Assembly: GCA_963726065.1 (NCBI GenBank)
Contig: CAVSAU010000007.1
Coordinates: forward strand, 215,114 to 279,113
Length of the DNA: 64,000 bases
Direction: 5' to 3'
From: Neomesorhizobium sp963726065
Lineage (GTDB): Bacteria; Pseudomonadota; Alphaproteobacteria; Rhizobiales; Rhizobiaceae
Under the pieces are notes generated by a model. That model was not told where the DNA came from. It was given only the letters and a program-made list of their open reading frames with translations, and did not search any database. How positions within the stretch are numbered: position 1 is the stretch's first letter; each line of letters opens with the position of its first letter. Both the position numbers and the translations under genes were made by a program. Shown piece by piece: positions 39,207 through 50,045 of the stretch.

Positions 39207-40237
39207 GAACCGATCCCTGGATCGACCTCGACACGTGCCGACAAGCCGGGCACGAGGCGGCCGGACAATGGATTGCCGACAAACCGGATTTTTACCGGAA
39301 CGCGCTGAACGACGCGAACGAAGTTTCCTGTCGCATTGTCTGCCGGGAGCAAGCTGAAGGCAGACCCGCTGCCGGGCGCAAAACTGTCCACCACGCCTTC
39401 AATCGTATCGCTGGGGTAACCGTCGATGATGATCCGGACGCGCTGACCGGGCTGGATATGTTCGATCTGGGTTTCCTTGAAGTTGGCCACGACCCACAGA
39501 TCGTTGACCGGAACGAGATCGAGTAGAGCCGCGCCCGGCGCGACGAGCCGGCCGATGCGGACCTGGCGGTTGCCGATAACACCGCTGACTGGCGCACGTA
39601 CCACCGTGCTGTCGAGATCTATTTGTGCGAGATCCCGTGCGGCCTTTGCCTGCGCGACCGCGGCAATGGCAGCCTCGCGCTGAGTTGCAAGAACAGCGAC
39701 GCGTTGCTGTTGTGCGTCGACTGCTGCGGATGCCGCTGACACGCCCGCCTCTGCTGTCGACCGCGCGGCGTCGCTTTCATCGACCTGGGCCTGGCTCACA
39801 GCGCTTGTGCGAATAAGTTCGCGGCGGCGGTCAGACGCTCGTGCCGCGAGGTTCAATTCAGCCAGGGTCGACAGTTTCTGGGCTTCAGCTTGGCGAATTA
39901 GGGCATGCTGAAGCTGGGTTTCGGCATCGACATTGGTGAGACGGGCCTGGGCGGCTTCGACATTGGCCACAGCCTGCGCAAGCCGTGCGCGATAGTCCCG
40001 ATCGTCGATGCGGAACAGGACGTCACCGGCTCGGACGGTTTGGTTGTCCCTGACCTCTACAGCGGTGACATAGCCGGCGACCTTCGGGGCAAGCGCGGTC
40101 ACGTCTCCTCGGACATAGGCGTTGTCAGTCGAGGTCTCGCCGTTCGAACGAGCCCAGGCCCAACCTGCAGCCAGAACGACCGTGGCCGAGAGGCACAGCA
40201 GCAAGCCGATCATTTTCTTCTTGCTATGTTGCGGCAC
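39203..40237 (-). CDS. HlyD/EmrA family membrane fusion protein
   Basis: The 344-residue adaptor has one N-terminal membrane helix (MIGLLLCLSATVVLAAGWAW), a lipoyl half-motif (APKVAGYVTAVEVRDNQTVR), a coiled-coil hairpin and the second lipoyl and barrel region (VRAPVSGVIGNRQVRIGRLV; VVANFKETQIEHIQPGQRVR). It links the MFS pump to an outer-membrane channel. Two palindromes just upstream (40248-40291) match the operator of the TetR gene at 30 kb. Confidence 0.92.
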   Translation of the reverse strand: MPQHSKKKMIGLLLCLSATVVLAAGWAWARSNGETSTDNAYVRGDVTALAPKVAGYVTAVEVRDNQTVRAGDVLFRIDDRDYRARLAQAVANVEAAQARLTNVDAETQLQHALIRQAEAQKLSTLAELNLAARASDRRRELIRTSAVSQAQVDESDAARSTAEAGVSAASAAVDAQQQRVAVLATQREAAIAAVAQAKAARDLAQIDLDSTVVRAPVSGVIGNRQVRIGRLVAPGAALLDLVPVNDLWVVANFKETQIEHIQPGQRVRIIIDGYPSDTIEGVVDSFAPGSGSAFSLLPADNATGNFVRVVQRVPVKIRFVGNPLSGRLVPGLSARVEVDPGIGS

Positions 40238-40247
40238 GACGGCCTCC

Positions 40248-40291
40248 GGTAATTGTCATTACCATTGTCGCATACGGTAACGTTTGTTACC
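40248..40291. promoter_or_regulatory. tandem TetR-type operators upstream of efflux operon
   Basis: GGTAAT-N4-ATTACC (40248-40263) and GGTAAC-N4-GTTACC (40276-40291) are perfect palindromes with centres 28 bp apart. The second core is identical to the one upstream of the TetR gene near 30.67 kb. They cover the promoter position of the HlyD-MFS operon. The rest of the gap to 40,661 has no recognisable gene. Confidence 0.75.
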
Positions 40292-40661
40292 AGTCAAGAG
40301 GGTGCTCAGTACTTCTGCCTATGCCGCTGCCTAGCGAAGCTGTCCACCGGTCGCCAGAGAGCATCGGTGACACGCCACCGGAGGGCGAGTGAAAATTCAT
40401 TGCCTTAGATCATGCGCGTCCACGCAAGGTCGGGCCATCATGCGAGAAGGCCAAGTTCTTCCGCCGAGCGTCTAGGCAGCATCATGCCGGAGGTTAGGGC
40501 GAGTGCTCCGGCCGGCCATATCTCATGGATTTCCATAAGGTGCGGCCGAGGCATCCGGGGAATAGGATGGGACCATGAGTTCGCCGACCCAGATATTCAG
40601 GAGAAGTGCTACACCAGGTGCTGACAATCCCCAGCCTTTCTTTGACCAGCAGGAGAAGCCG

Positions 40662-43600
40662 ATGATGTCAGTCTGGTCGCACCGCCCCCAAATTGTTCAC
40701 ATGGCGCTTTTTTTCGCGGCCTATGTCTTGGGCTGCGGGTTCGCGCAGGCGCTCGCAATCGTCCCTGGAATAACCGTTTCCATTTGGCCTCCGGCCGGGG
40801 TTTTCATCGCGACGCTTATCCTCACCTCTCCCTATAGTTGGCCGTGGTGGGTGCTGGCGGGCTGCCTGGCGGAAATGTTCGCCCAGTTCGTGTGGTTTCA
40901 CAGTCCAGCTGCCTGCGGGCTTTCTGATCTATGTCGGCAACGCCCTTTGCGCCGTTGTCGGCGCAACTCTCGTGAACCGGGCATGTGGTCGCCCGGTTCG
41001 GCTGGAAAACTTGCGGGAAGTCCTCGCCTTCGTCGTCCTGGGCGCCGGCGTTGCGCCACTCGTAAGCGCGACGGTGGGAAGCGCCACGCTTGCGTGGTTT
41101 GGCGTGGAATCGCAGAGCTTCACGGCGGTATGGCCGCTGTTTTGGATTGGAGACGCCACCGGAATCTTGCTCGTAGCGCCACTGACACTGGTCGCGATCC
41201 AGGACTGGCGCAGCAAGGCCCAACTTTCAGCCGCGCAGTGGCTGGAAGCCGGCGTCCTGGGTCTGATCTTTCTGGGTGTCGCCGCGCTTTCCTTGAGCGA
41301 CGACTATCTGCCCTCCGCCTACATCGTCATGCCGCCCCTTCTTTGGGCCGCGGTGCGCTTCGAGTTCAAAGGCGTCGCCGTCGCCTTGACCCTCCTCGCG
41401 CTGATCACGATGGCATTCACGATATCCGGCGACAGCCAGTTTGTCGGCGATCCCGAGACCCAGAGGCAGAAAGCAGGTCATGCTGCAGCTTGTTTCTGGC
41501 CATCTCGGCATTTTCGGCGCTCATCGTGGCGGCCATATCGCGGCAGCACCAGCAGGCGGTGCTCACATTGCGCCAAGGGGGCATTGCGTGACCGGGAGCG
41601 GGAGCTCTCGCAGCTCGTGGACATGGTTCCGAGCCACGTTTGGCGTCTGACACCCGACGGCGAGCCGATTTTCTTCAACAAGCGCATGGTCGATTTCCTC
41701 GGCCTGGACGTAGCGGATACGGACAAGCCGGGCATGACCCGACTGGCGGCGATGATAGAAGCCTGCGTCCATCCGGACGATGCAGCAGGGTTCGGGGACA
41801 CACTCCGTCGGTGCCTCGCCACCGGCGAGGCTTTCGCGATGCGCTATCGCCTGCGCCGCGCCGATGGCGCTATCACTGGATGTCGAGCCGCGCGGAGCCG
41901 TTGCGGGATCAGGACGGGCGCATCGTCCAGTGGTACGGCCTCTGTCACGACATCGACGATCAGGTGCAGGCCGAAGAGGCGCTGCGGCGCAGCGAGCGGC
42001 AACTTCAGGAGATGATCGACGCCGTGCCGGTCCGCATCTGGAGTGCAACGCCTACGGGCGGGCCGTGTCTACTTCAACAAGCGATACCAGGACCATTTCC
42101 GCTCCGTCATCGCGAATTTCGAAGCTCTCGAGGAGCCGCGCATCGAGAACGTTGCTGCAGGAGCTGGTTCATCCCGAAGATGCCCCCGAAGTGCAGCGCA
42201 CGCTGCGGAATTGCTTCGAAACCGGCGACGGCTCGGCGATGCGATTTCGTTGGCGCGAAAAGGATGGCGCCTATCGCTGGGCGGAGTGCAGGGTGGAGCC
42301 GCGGCGTGATGAAAACGGCACGGTTGTGCAATGGTACGGCGTTTCTCTCGACATCGACGATGAGGTGCGCGCGCAGGAGGCGCTGCGCGACCGGGAGCGC
42401 GAGCTCTCGCAGCTCGTGAACATGGTCCCGGTCCACATCAGGCGTCTGACGCCCGAGGGCGAGCCGATCTTCTTCAACAAGCGCCTGCTTGATTTCTTCG
42501 GCCTGCCGGACTTGCGCAATTGGACAAGCCGGGCATGAGCCGGCTGGCGGCAGCCATAAAGACCCTCGTCCATCCCGACGATGCAACCCGCCTGCTAGAG
42601 ACGGTCCGCCACTCCCTCGCCACCGGCGAGCCCTACGCCATGAAGTATCGCATGCGTCGTGCGGACGGCGCCTATCGATGGGTCGACGGCCGCGGGGAGC
42701 CGCTGCGAGATCAGAGCGGAGCGATTGTGCAATGGTACGCAATTTCCATCGACATCGACGATCAGATGCGCCTTTACCGCGACATCGAAGAACGGGAAGC
42801 GAAGATCCGGCGCCTCGTCGATTCCGACATTATCGGGATCGTTATCTGGGACATGGACGGACGGCTTATCGAGGCAAACGACGCATTTCTTCGCATTGTC
42901 CAGTACGACCGCGAAGATTTGCAGGCCGGGCTTCGCTGGTTGGATATGACACCTCCGGAATGGCAAGAAGTGCATGCCCGCGAAGAAGCTGAAGAGCTCA
43001 GGGCGACGGGCAAGATGCAAACCCGCGAGAAGGAGTATTTCAGGAAGGATGGCAGCCGGGTGCCCGTGCTGATCGGGGCTGCCTGCTTCGAGGGACAGTC
43101 CAGGCAAGGGGTCGCCTACATTCTCGATTTGACCGAAAGCAAGCGTGCAGAAGAGGCACAGATGCGCGCCGAAGAGGCGCTTCGAGAAGCGTCCGGCGAG
43201 CTCGCCAAGGCGACACAGGCCGCTAGCCTGGCGGAGCTCTCGGCTTCGATCGCCCACGAGGTGAACCAGCCGCTGGCCGCGATCGTCGCCAACTCCCACG
43301 CCTGCCAGCGTTGGCTGTCCGCCGAACCGCCGAACGTCGACCGCGCGCAAGATCACGGCCGAGCGCATCACCCGTGACGCAAACTCCGCCGCCGATGTCG
43401 TGAGCCGCATCCGCGCCTTGTTCAAACAATCCACCGAGGCAAGGAAGTTCTACGGCGCTCGGCGGCGTCGTCGCCGAAGCGCGCGATCTCATGGCCGAGG
43501 AGGCGGCGCGGCGGCGTGTGCGCATGGATACGGACATCGAAGGCGACCTTCCGCTCGTCGCGCTCGATCGCGTCCAGATCCAGCAGGTTCTGGTCAACCT

Positions 43601-43887
43601 GATGCGCAACGGCATGGAGGCGATGGACTCCATCTGCGGACGACCAGAGTCCTTGGCGTGACGCGTGCGCCGAATGGGCGATGTCGTCCAAACCGAGATC
43701 AGCGATCGCGGCCCGGGCGTCGAGTTTCCCGGACAAGATGTTCGAGCCGTTCTTCACGACGAAGGAGCACGGGATGGGCATGGGGCTCGCGATCTGCCGT
43801 TCGATCGTCGAATCGCACGGCGGACGATTGTGGGCGGAGAAGAACGAACCGCATGGCGCGACGTTCATCTTCACGCTTGCCGGTTGA
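40662..43887 (+). pseudogene. MASE1 membrane sensor, multi-PAS histidine kinase, frameshifted
   Basis: The start MMSVWSHRPQIVHMALFFAA follows GGAGAAG. A MASE1-type membrane domain comes first (ITVSIWPPAGVFIATLILTS; WPLFWIGDATGILLVAPLTL). Four PAS domains follow, with PAS 1 and 3 nearly repeated, then HisKA with SASIAHEVNQPLAAIVANSH and an HATPase (VLVNLMRNGMEAMDS; MFEPFFTTKEHGMGMGLAIC). About ten frame changes interrupt it. The FixL-like kinase core and following FixJ-like regulators suggest a FixLJ-type two-component system. Confidence 0.8.
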
Positions 43888-43902
43888 AGTGAAGGCGGCG
43901 GC

Positions 43903-44552
43903 ATGACGACGGACGACCATATCGTCTTCATCGTGGACGACGATGAACGCATCCGGGAGGCGCTCAGCGAACTGCTGGCCTCGCATGGCATGCGCGCGGT
44001 GGCCTTCGGATCGGCCGGCGAATATGTCAGCGCGGACAAGCCGGACGTGCCCGGCCTGCCTCATCCTCGACGTCGAATTGCCGGACATCAACGGCCTCGA
44101 TCTGCAGAGGCAGATCGCGCAGGGCGATCATCCGCCGATCGTTTTCATCACGGGGCATGGCGACATCCCGTCCTCGGTGCGGGCGATCAAGCACGGCGCC
44201 GTGGACTTCCTGACCAAGCCCTTCAGCGATGCCGACCTGATGGCCGCGATCCAGGCGGCGATCGCCCAGGACCGGGAAAGGAGATCGGAGCGCGCCGAAC
44301 CGTAGCGTGCTGAGGCAACGCTATCTCGAGCTGACGCCGCGCGAACGCGAGGTGCTGCCGCTGGTGGTGAGCGGCCTGCTCAACAAGCAGGCCGCCGCCG
44401 AGCTGGGGATCAGCGAAGTCACGCTGGAAATTCATCGAAGGAACGTGATGCAGAAAATGGCAGCGGCGTCGCTCGCCGATCTCGTGCGGATCGCGGAGCG
44501 ATTGGAAATACCGATCACCCACTCGCGCCGAGCGGGAGGGAACCGAGCATGA
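43903..44552 (+). pseudogene. FixJ/NarL-type response regulator, frameshifted
   Basis: The receiver part has FIVDDDERIREALSELLASH, ILDVELPDINGLDLQRQI (phospho-acceptor) and DFLTKPFSDADL. The LuxR-type output reads LTPREREVLPLVVSGLLNKQ and LGISEVTLEIHRRNVMQKMA. A frame change near 44,060 and one near 44,305 split it. It lies 15 bp after the kinase, so the two form an operon. Confidence 0.85.
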
Positions 44553-44927
44553 CCAAGCGAAGACCTGTTGTCGCGGTTGTCGACGACGATCCAAGGCTGC
44601 TTGAGTCGCTGGAGGATCTTCTGGAGTCGGCGGGCTATGTGGCCCGCAGCTTCTCGTCGGCCGCGATCGTTGCTCGTCAACGGTCTGTCTGGCGTCGACG
44701 TGCTCATCACCGACATCGGCATGCCTGGCATGGACGGCTTTGAACTTCGTGACCTGGTGAAGAAGGCGCATCCAGATCTGCCGATGTTCCTGATCACCGG
44801 CCGCCACGAGATGGCCGATCGACACCGAGCCCAGGGCATCAGTGGGTTCTTCCGCAAGCCCTTCGACGCGCAAAGCCTTGCTTGCGGCCGTCGGAGACGC
44901 CTTACGCAACAGAGAAATGGAGGGTAA
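44549..44927 (+). pseudogene. single-domain receiver protein, frameshifted
   Basis: A receiver domain only: VVAVVDDDPRLLESLEDLLE, then after a frame change VLITDIGMPGMDGFELRDLV and ISGFFRKPFDAQSL. The start ATG overlaps the end of the FixJ-type gene (ATGA-type overlap at 44549-44552), so it is translationally coupled. It resembles FixJ-group single receivers used as phosphate sinks or connectors. Confidence 0.78.
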
Positions 44928-44929
44928 TC

Positions 44930-45633
44930 ATGACACTTGACCAGCCGCTCCTGCAGAGATGCGTTATCACCACAGCGCAGGAATGAAGCGGAGCAGCCGC
45001 TCGTCATCATTGTCGATGACGACGCGGCTGTTCGCGAGGGGTTGTCCGAATTGATCCTGTCGGCCGGGTTTCCAGCCGGTCTGCTTTGCCTCGACCCGCG
45101 AATTGCTTGACGCCGGCGATGTCCTGGAAAGCCCCGGCTGCCTGATCCTGGATGTGCGAATGCCCGGCGCAAGCGGTCTCGACATGCAGCGTCATCTGGC
45201 TCAAAACGGCAACCTGAAGCCGATCATCTTCCTGACCGGTCATGGCGACATTCCGATGACCGTGCAGGCGATGAAGGCCGGCGCCGTGGACTTTCTCACC
45301 AAGCCGGTGCGGGATCAGACGCTGCTCGATGCGGTGATCGCGGGCATTGCGATGGACGCGGCGCGGCGCGAGGAAGCCCGGATCGTCAAGCGGAATGTCG
45401 ACCGCCTCGAGACGCTGACGCCCCGCGAGCGCGAGGTTCTGCATGAAGTGGCGCACGGACGCCTCAACAAGCAGATCGCCTTCGACCTCGCCATCAGCGA
45501 AGTGACGGTCAAGCTGCATCGCGGCAACGTCATGCGCAAGATGGAGGCCGCCTCCATCGGCGAGTTGATCCGGGCATGGGAAACACTGCCCGAGCCGATG
45601 CGCGAGGCCGGCGCGGCGAAGGCTTCGGCTTGA
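44930..45633 (+). pseudogene. second FixJ/NarL-type response regulator, frameshifted
   Basis: The start MTLDQPLLQR follows GGAGGGTA. After frame changes the protein continues PLVIIVDDDAAVREGLSELI, LILDVRMPGASGLDMQRHLA (phospho-acceptor), DFLTKPVRDQTLLDAVIAGI and a LuxR helix-turn-helix LTPREREVLHEVAHGRLNKQ, IAFDLAISEVTVKLHRGNVM. The downstream two thirds (from ~45,100) are intact. Confidence 0.83.
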
Positions 45634-45770
45634 ACCATCCTCGTAGCCGTCTACAGCGCGTCGCGCCGTCGACGGTGGATCCATGTGCCTCGCGAAACTG
45701 AGAACCAGCGAGTGCTGTGCGGTTGATGCAGCGACCCTGCGGTCTCGCTCCGATCCCCGGATGAAATTGA

Positions 45771-46445
45771 TCACGGGATAGGATCATGGAGTTTCCGCGA
45801 CCGGCACCCGTCCAGGAAAAGACGCGCACAGTACTGCGCCCGCGCGGCGATCTCGGACCGGTCCGGCGGCGTGCGCAGGCCGAGCATGATGGCGCGCTGC
45901 GGTTCCATGATCATCATGCCTCGAAGCATGCCAACGGCAATCGTCGGATCGTCGACCTCGATTTCGCCGCGATCGCGTTGCCGCCTCAGCCAGGTCTCCA
46001 TGGTTTGGGTGGTGCGGCGAAGAGCCAGTTCTGAGAAGGCGGCGGCGATCTCGGGAAAGCGATCACATTCCGCGAAGACGAGGCGAAGGTTCGAAACTGT
46101 GTCCGCGTCGAGGCTCAGAGTTTCCGTAGGTGATGAGTATGTGCTCGAGCGCCTGCTCGATCGGCAGCGCGTCGAGATGCTCCTCGTCCATCTCCAGAAC
46201 GAAACGCGAAATCCGGTCGGAGATGACGCTTCGGAACAAGCTCGGCCTTGGTCGGGATCAGGCGGTACATGGTCTTCGTCGACACGCCGGCGCGCTCGGC
46301 CACGCGAACCATGCTGGCACCCGCATAGCCATCTGGCATGAAACTCCTCGCGCGCCGCCGCCAGGATCAGTTGCCGCGTCTCTTCATCCGGCCGGACCTG
46401 CGGTCGTCCTCGGGGGCGTTTTGCGACTTTGGTATTATGGACCAT
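45771..46445 (-). pseudogene. TetR family repressor of the second efflux operon, frameshifted
   Basis: The start MVHNTKVAKRPRGRPQVRPD at 46445 leads into QLILAAAREEF. The recognition helix MVRVAERAGVSTKTMYRLIP is in another frame, and the C-terminal domain reads DTVSNLRLVFAECDRFPEIA and GMLRGMMIMEPQRAIMLGLR. Two or three indels are present. The gene is divergent from the HlyD-MFS pair, and a palindrome lies in the gap. Confidence 0.8.
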
Positions 46446-46464
46446 GTTCGTTTTCCAAATTCTA

Positions 46465-46518
46465 TTGACAATCCGTTTACGTACGCGATTATTTAGGAAA
46501 CTATCAGTTTTCCTAAAT
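46465..46518 (+). promoter_or_regulatory. promoter and palindromic operator of the second efflux operon
   Basis: A TTGACA hexamer at 46465-46470 is followed after 17 bp by ATTATT (46488-46493) as a possible -10. ATTTAGGAAA (46491-46500) and TTTCCTAAAT (46509-46518) are exact inverse complements with an 8-nt spacer and overlap the -10, which fits TetR repression. Confidence 0.65.
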
Positions 46519-46568
46519 AGAGCAAGCCGGATTTTCGGCTCTCGCGACGACCGGAAAAGGAACAGGCC

Positions 46569-47785
46569 ATGAGCCAGCATCAGACAGTCTTCACAATGGA
46601 AAAGGCACTTCCGACCGCCGAGGCCGCACCCGGCATAGAGATGCCGCAAGACCTCGCCCACAGCTCCTCAGGTGCCGGCGGTGGTTGCCGATGCACCAAA
46701 GCCGGTTCGCAAGCGGTGGCTGCGTCCCGCTGCTTTTCGCCGGCGTGGCGGTGGCTGCCCTGGCGGGCGCGGCCGATTTCGGCTGGCATTACTGGACGGT
46801 CGGTCGCTTCGAGGTGTCGACGGACGACGCCTATGTGAAGGCCGACAGCACCACGATCGCTCCGAAGGTCTCCGGCTATATCGCCACTGTGCTCGTCGGC
46901 GACAACGAGACCGTGAAGGCCGGGCAGATCCTGGCCCGCATCGACGACCGCGACTTCAAGGTCAGCCTCGAGCAGGCCAAGGCCGAGGTCGAGGCGGCCG
47001 AGGCCAATATCGCCAACAAGCAGGCGGCGCTCGCCGCCCAGCAGTCCGCGATCGACGCGGCCAAGGCGACTGTCGAAGCCGACAAGGCCGACGAGACCTT
47101 CGCCGAGCAGGACGACCAGCGCTATGCCGAGCTGGCGAAGAAGCGGGTACGGCACCGTTCAGAACGCACAGCAGGCCGCCTCGCGCATCGCCGCCGCCCG
47201 TGCCGCGGTTACGCGCGACACCGCGGCGCTCGCCAATGCGACCAGGCAGCTCGACGTGATCAAGGCCGAGCTCGCCCAGGCACAGGCGGCGCTCGACAGC
47301 GCCAAGGCGGTACAGGATCAGGCCGAGCTGAACCTCTCCTACACCGACCCTCGTCGCGCCCATCGACGGCGTGATCGGCAACCGCACATTGCGGGTCGGC
47401 CAATACGTCCAGGCGGGCACGCAGCTGATGGCCGTGGTGCCTACCGACGCCGCCTACATCGTCGCCAACTACAAGGAGACCCAGCTCACCGACGTGCGCG
47501 CCGGACAGAAGGTGGAGATCGAGGTCGACACCTTCCCCGGCCAGGTCTTCCAGGGGCACGTCGACAGCATCTCGCCCGCGAGCGGCCAGGAGTTCGCGCT
47601 GCTGCCGCCGGACAATGCCACCGGCAACTTCACCAAGGTGGTGCAGCGCATCCCGGTGAAGATCGTGCTCGACGACGGCAGCCCGCTTTCGGTCGTGCTG
47701 CGGCCGGGCATGTCGGTCTACCCGACCATCGACACCAAGCCCGCGGCAACGCGAAGTCGCCTCGGCATCGGGACGCATCAACTGA
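46569..47785 (+). pseudogene. HlyD/EmrA family membrane fusion protein, frameshifted
   Basis: The N terminus MSQHQTVFTMEKALPTAEAA lies in one frame. The membrane helix, lipoyl motif (TIAPKVSGYIATVLVGDNET) and coiled-coil lie in a second, and IGNRTLRVGQYVQAGTQLMA with VVQRIPVKIVLDDGSPLSVV in a third. At least four indels occur. It is the adaptor of the pump encoded next. Confidence 0.85.
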
Positions 47786-47833
47786 GGCCGATCAGCGCCT
47801 ACCTCACCAGCCAAGGCATGGCAGGAGAGTGCG

Positions 47834-49452
47834 ATGTCCACCACGACGCAAACAGTTTCGCCTGGCTCTCCCGCCGCCCCGGCAGCGGCCGCGACCTCGT
47901 CCGAGAGGGCGAGCGCCACCGCCTGGATCGCGGTGCTCGCCGGCATGATCGGCGCGTTCATGGCGATCCTCAACATCCAGATCACCAACGCCTCGCTGCT
48001 CGACATCGAGGGCGGCATCGGCACCGGCGTCGACAACGGCGCCTGGATCTCGACCTCCTATCTCATCGGCGAGATCGTGGTGATCCCGCTCACCGACTAT
48101 CTGAGCCGCGTCTTCTCGTTCCGGCGCTACATGCTGGCGAACGCCATCCTGTTCCCGCTCTTCTCGGCCGCCTGCGCCTTCGCCCATGACCTCGGCTCGA
48201 TGATCGTGCTGCGCGGCCTGCAGGGCTTCGCCGGCGGCGTGCTGATCCCGATGGCCTTCACCATGGTGCTGACCAAGCTGCCCAAGGCGCAGCAGCCGTT
48301 CGGCCTCGCGCTCTTTGCGCTGTCGGTCACCTTCGCACCGGCGATCGGCCCGACCATCGGCGGCTACCTGACCGAGAATTACGGCTGGCAGACCATCTTC
48401 TTCGTCAACACGCCGCCCAGCATCGTGATGGTCATCGCGCTCTACTTCACGCTCGAGAAGACGCCGATGCAGCTGTCGCTGCTCAGGCAAGGCGACTGGG
48501 CCGGCATCGTCACCATGGCGATCGGGCTTTCGGCGCTGCAGACCGTGCTCGAGGAGGGCAACAAGGACGACTGGTTCCAGTCGCCGTTCATCGTCAAGCT
48601 CGCCCTGACGGCCGCCGTGTTCCTGACCGCCTTTGTCATCATCGAGCTGACCGTCGAGAAGCCGCTCGTCCAGCTGCGCCTCCTGAAGCGGCGCAACTTC
48701 GGCATCGGCGTCCTGGTCAACGTGCTGGTCGGCGTCGCGCTGTTCGGCACGGTCTACATCCTGCCGCAGTATCTCGGCCAGGTGCAGCGCTACAATGCCG
48801 AGCAGATCGGGCTCGTGCTTGCCTGGACCGGCTTGCCGCAGTTGCTCATCATTCCGCTCGTTCCGCTGCTGATGAAGCGGTTTGACGCGCGCTACATCGG
48901 CTTCGTCGGCATCAGCATCTTCGCCGCGAGCTGCTTCATGAACATCACCCTGTCGCTCGACAGCGCCGGCGACCAGTTCTTCGTGCCCAACATCGTGCGC
49001 GCCATCGGCCAGGCGCTGGTGCTGACGCCGATCACCGTGATCACGACAGCCGGCATTGCGCCGAGCGAGGCGGGCTGCCGCATCGGGCTGTACGAACATG
49101 CTGCGCAATCTCGGCGGTGCGGTCGGCACGGCCACGCTCGCGACGGTGCTGACCAAGCGCGAGCAGTTCCATTCGAACATCATCGGCCAGTCGGTCACGG
49201 TCTACCGCGATGAGGTGCGCGACAGGATCGACCGATCTGACGCAGTATTTCATGGCGCATGGCGTGACCGATCTCGCCGTCGCGCAGCACAAGGCGATTG
49301 CCGCGATCGGCGCGACCGTCCGCCGCCAGGCGCTCATCCTGGGCTTCAGCGACACGTTCGCCGTGATCGGCGTGGTGCTTGCGCTCGCTGCAGTCGCGCT
49401 GCTCTTTACCCGAAAGATCCAGGTCGGCGGCGGGGATGCGGGCGCCCACTGA
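47834..49452 (+). pseudogene. DHA2 family MFS efflux protein (EmrB-like), C-terminal frameshifts
   Basis: The first ~410 residues are intact: MSTTTQTVSPGSPAAPAAAA, AILNIQITNASLLDIEGGIG, LRGLQGFAGGVLIPMAFTMV (motif C-like region) and ALSVTFAPAIGPTIGGYLTE. The last two helices change frame near 49,080 and 49,240 (NMLRNLGGAVGTATLATVLT; ALILGFSDTFAVIGVVLALA). Fourteen helices are predicted. With the HlyD protein it forms an EmrAB-type exporter controlled by the divergent TetR. Confidence 0.88.
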
Positions 49453-49497
49453 ACAGTCGACCCCTCGAAACCGGACCAAGCCAAGGAGGACAAGCCA

Positions 49498-49965
49498 TGA
49501 GCAATTCCACGTCCCGATCGTCTCTATCTGGACGAACTCCATGTCGGACAGCGCTTCACAAGCGCGACCCATACGATTGACGAAACGCAGATCAAGGCGT
49601 TCGCGGCTGCAATTCGACCCGCAGCCGTTTCATACCGACGAAGAGACGGCCAGGGACACGTTCTTCAAGGGCCTGGCGGCAAGCGGATGGCACACCGCCG
49701 CCGATTACAATGCGTCTCAACGTCGAGACCGGCTTGCCCTTGGCTGGTGGAATCATCGGGGCGGGAGGCGAGATCAACTGGCCGGCTCCAACGCGCCCTG
49801 GCGATACCCTGCACGTGGAAAGCGAGGTGATCGAGATCACGCCTTCGCGCTCGAAGCCCGATCGGGGCATCGCAGTCTATTGTGAGCAGCACGATCAATC
49901 AGCGTGGCGAGGTTGTCCAGATTCTCAAGGCCAAGCTGGTCGTTTTGCGCAAAGCTGTGAACTGA
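49498..49965 (+). pseudogene. MaoC-like hot-dog dehydratase, frameshifted
   Basis: The ATG at 49498 follows AAGGAGGAC. The pieces are LYLDELHVGQRFTSATHTID, QFDPQPFHTDEETARDTFFK (catalytic Asp/His of the MaoC motif), GLASGWHTAA-like (reads GLAASGWHTAADY) and INWPAPTRPGDTLHVESEVI. It would hydrate an enoyl-thioester. Four indels are needed. It follows the efflux gene by 45 bp on the same strand. Confidence 0.75.
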
Positions 49966-50045
49966 GTGGTCAAGCGGACGGGACAGGTCGATCCGATCGG
50001 TTGCTCGCTACGTTGCTCGACAGGTCGGGCGATCGTCTCCGTCGC

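Noticed and set aside
47804..49198. 464-codon minus-strand frame
   Set aside because: It is exactly antisense to the intact part of the second MFS gene and is rich in Asp, His and Gln as expected from reversed membrane-protein codons.
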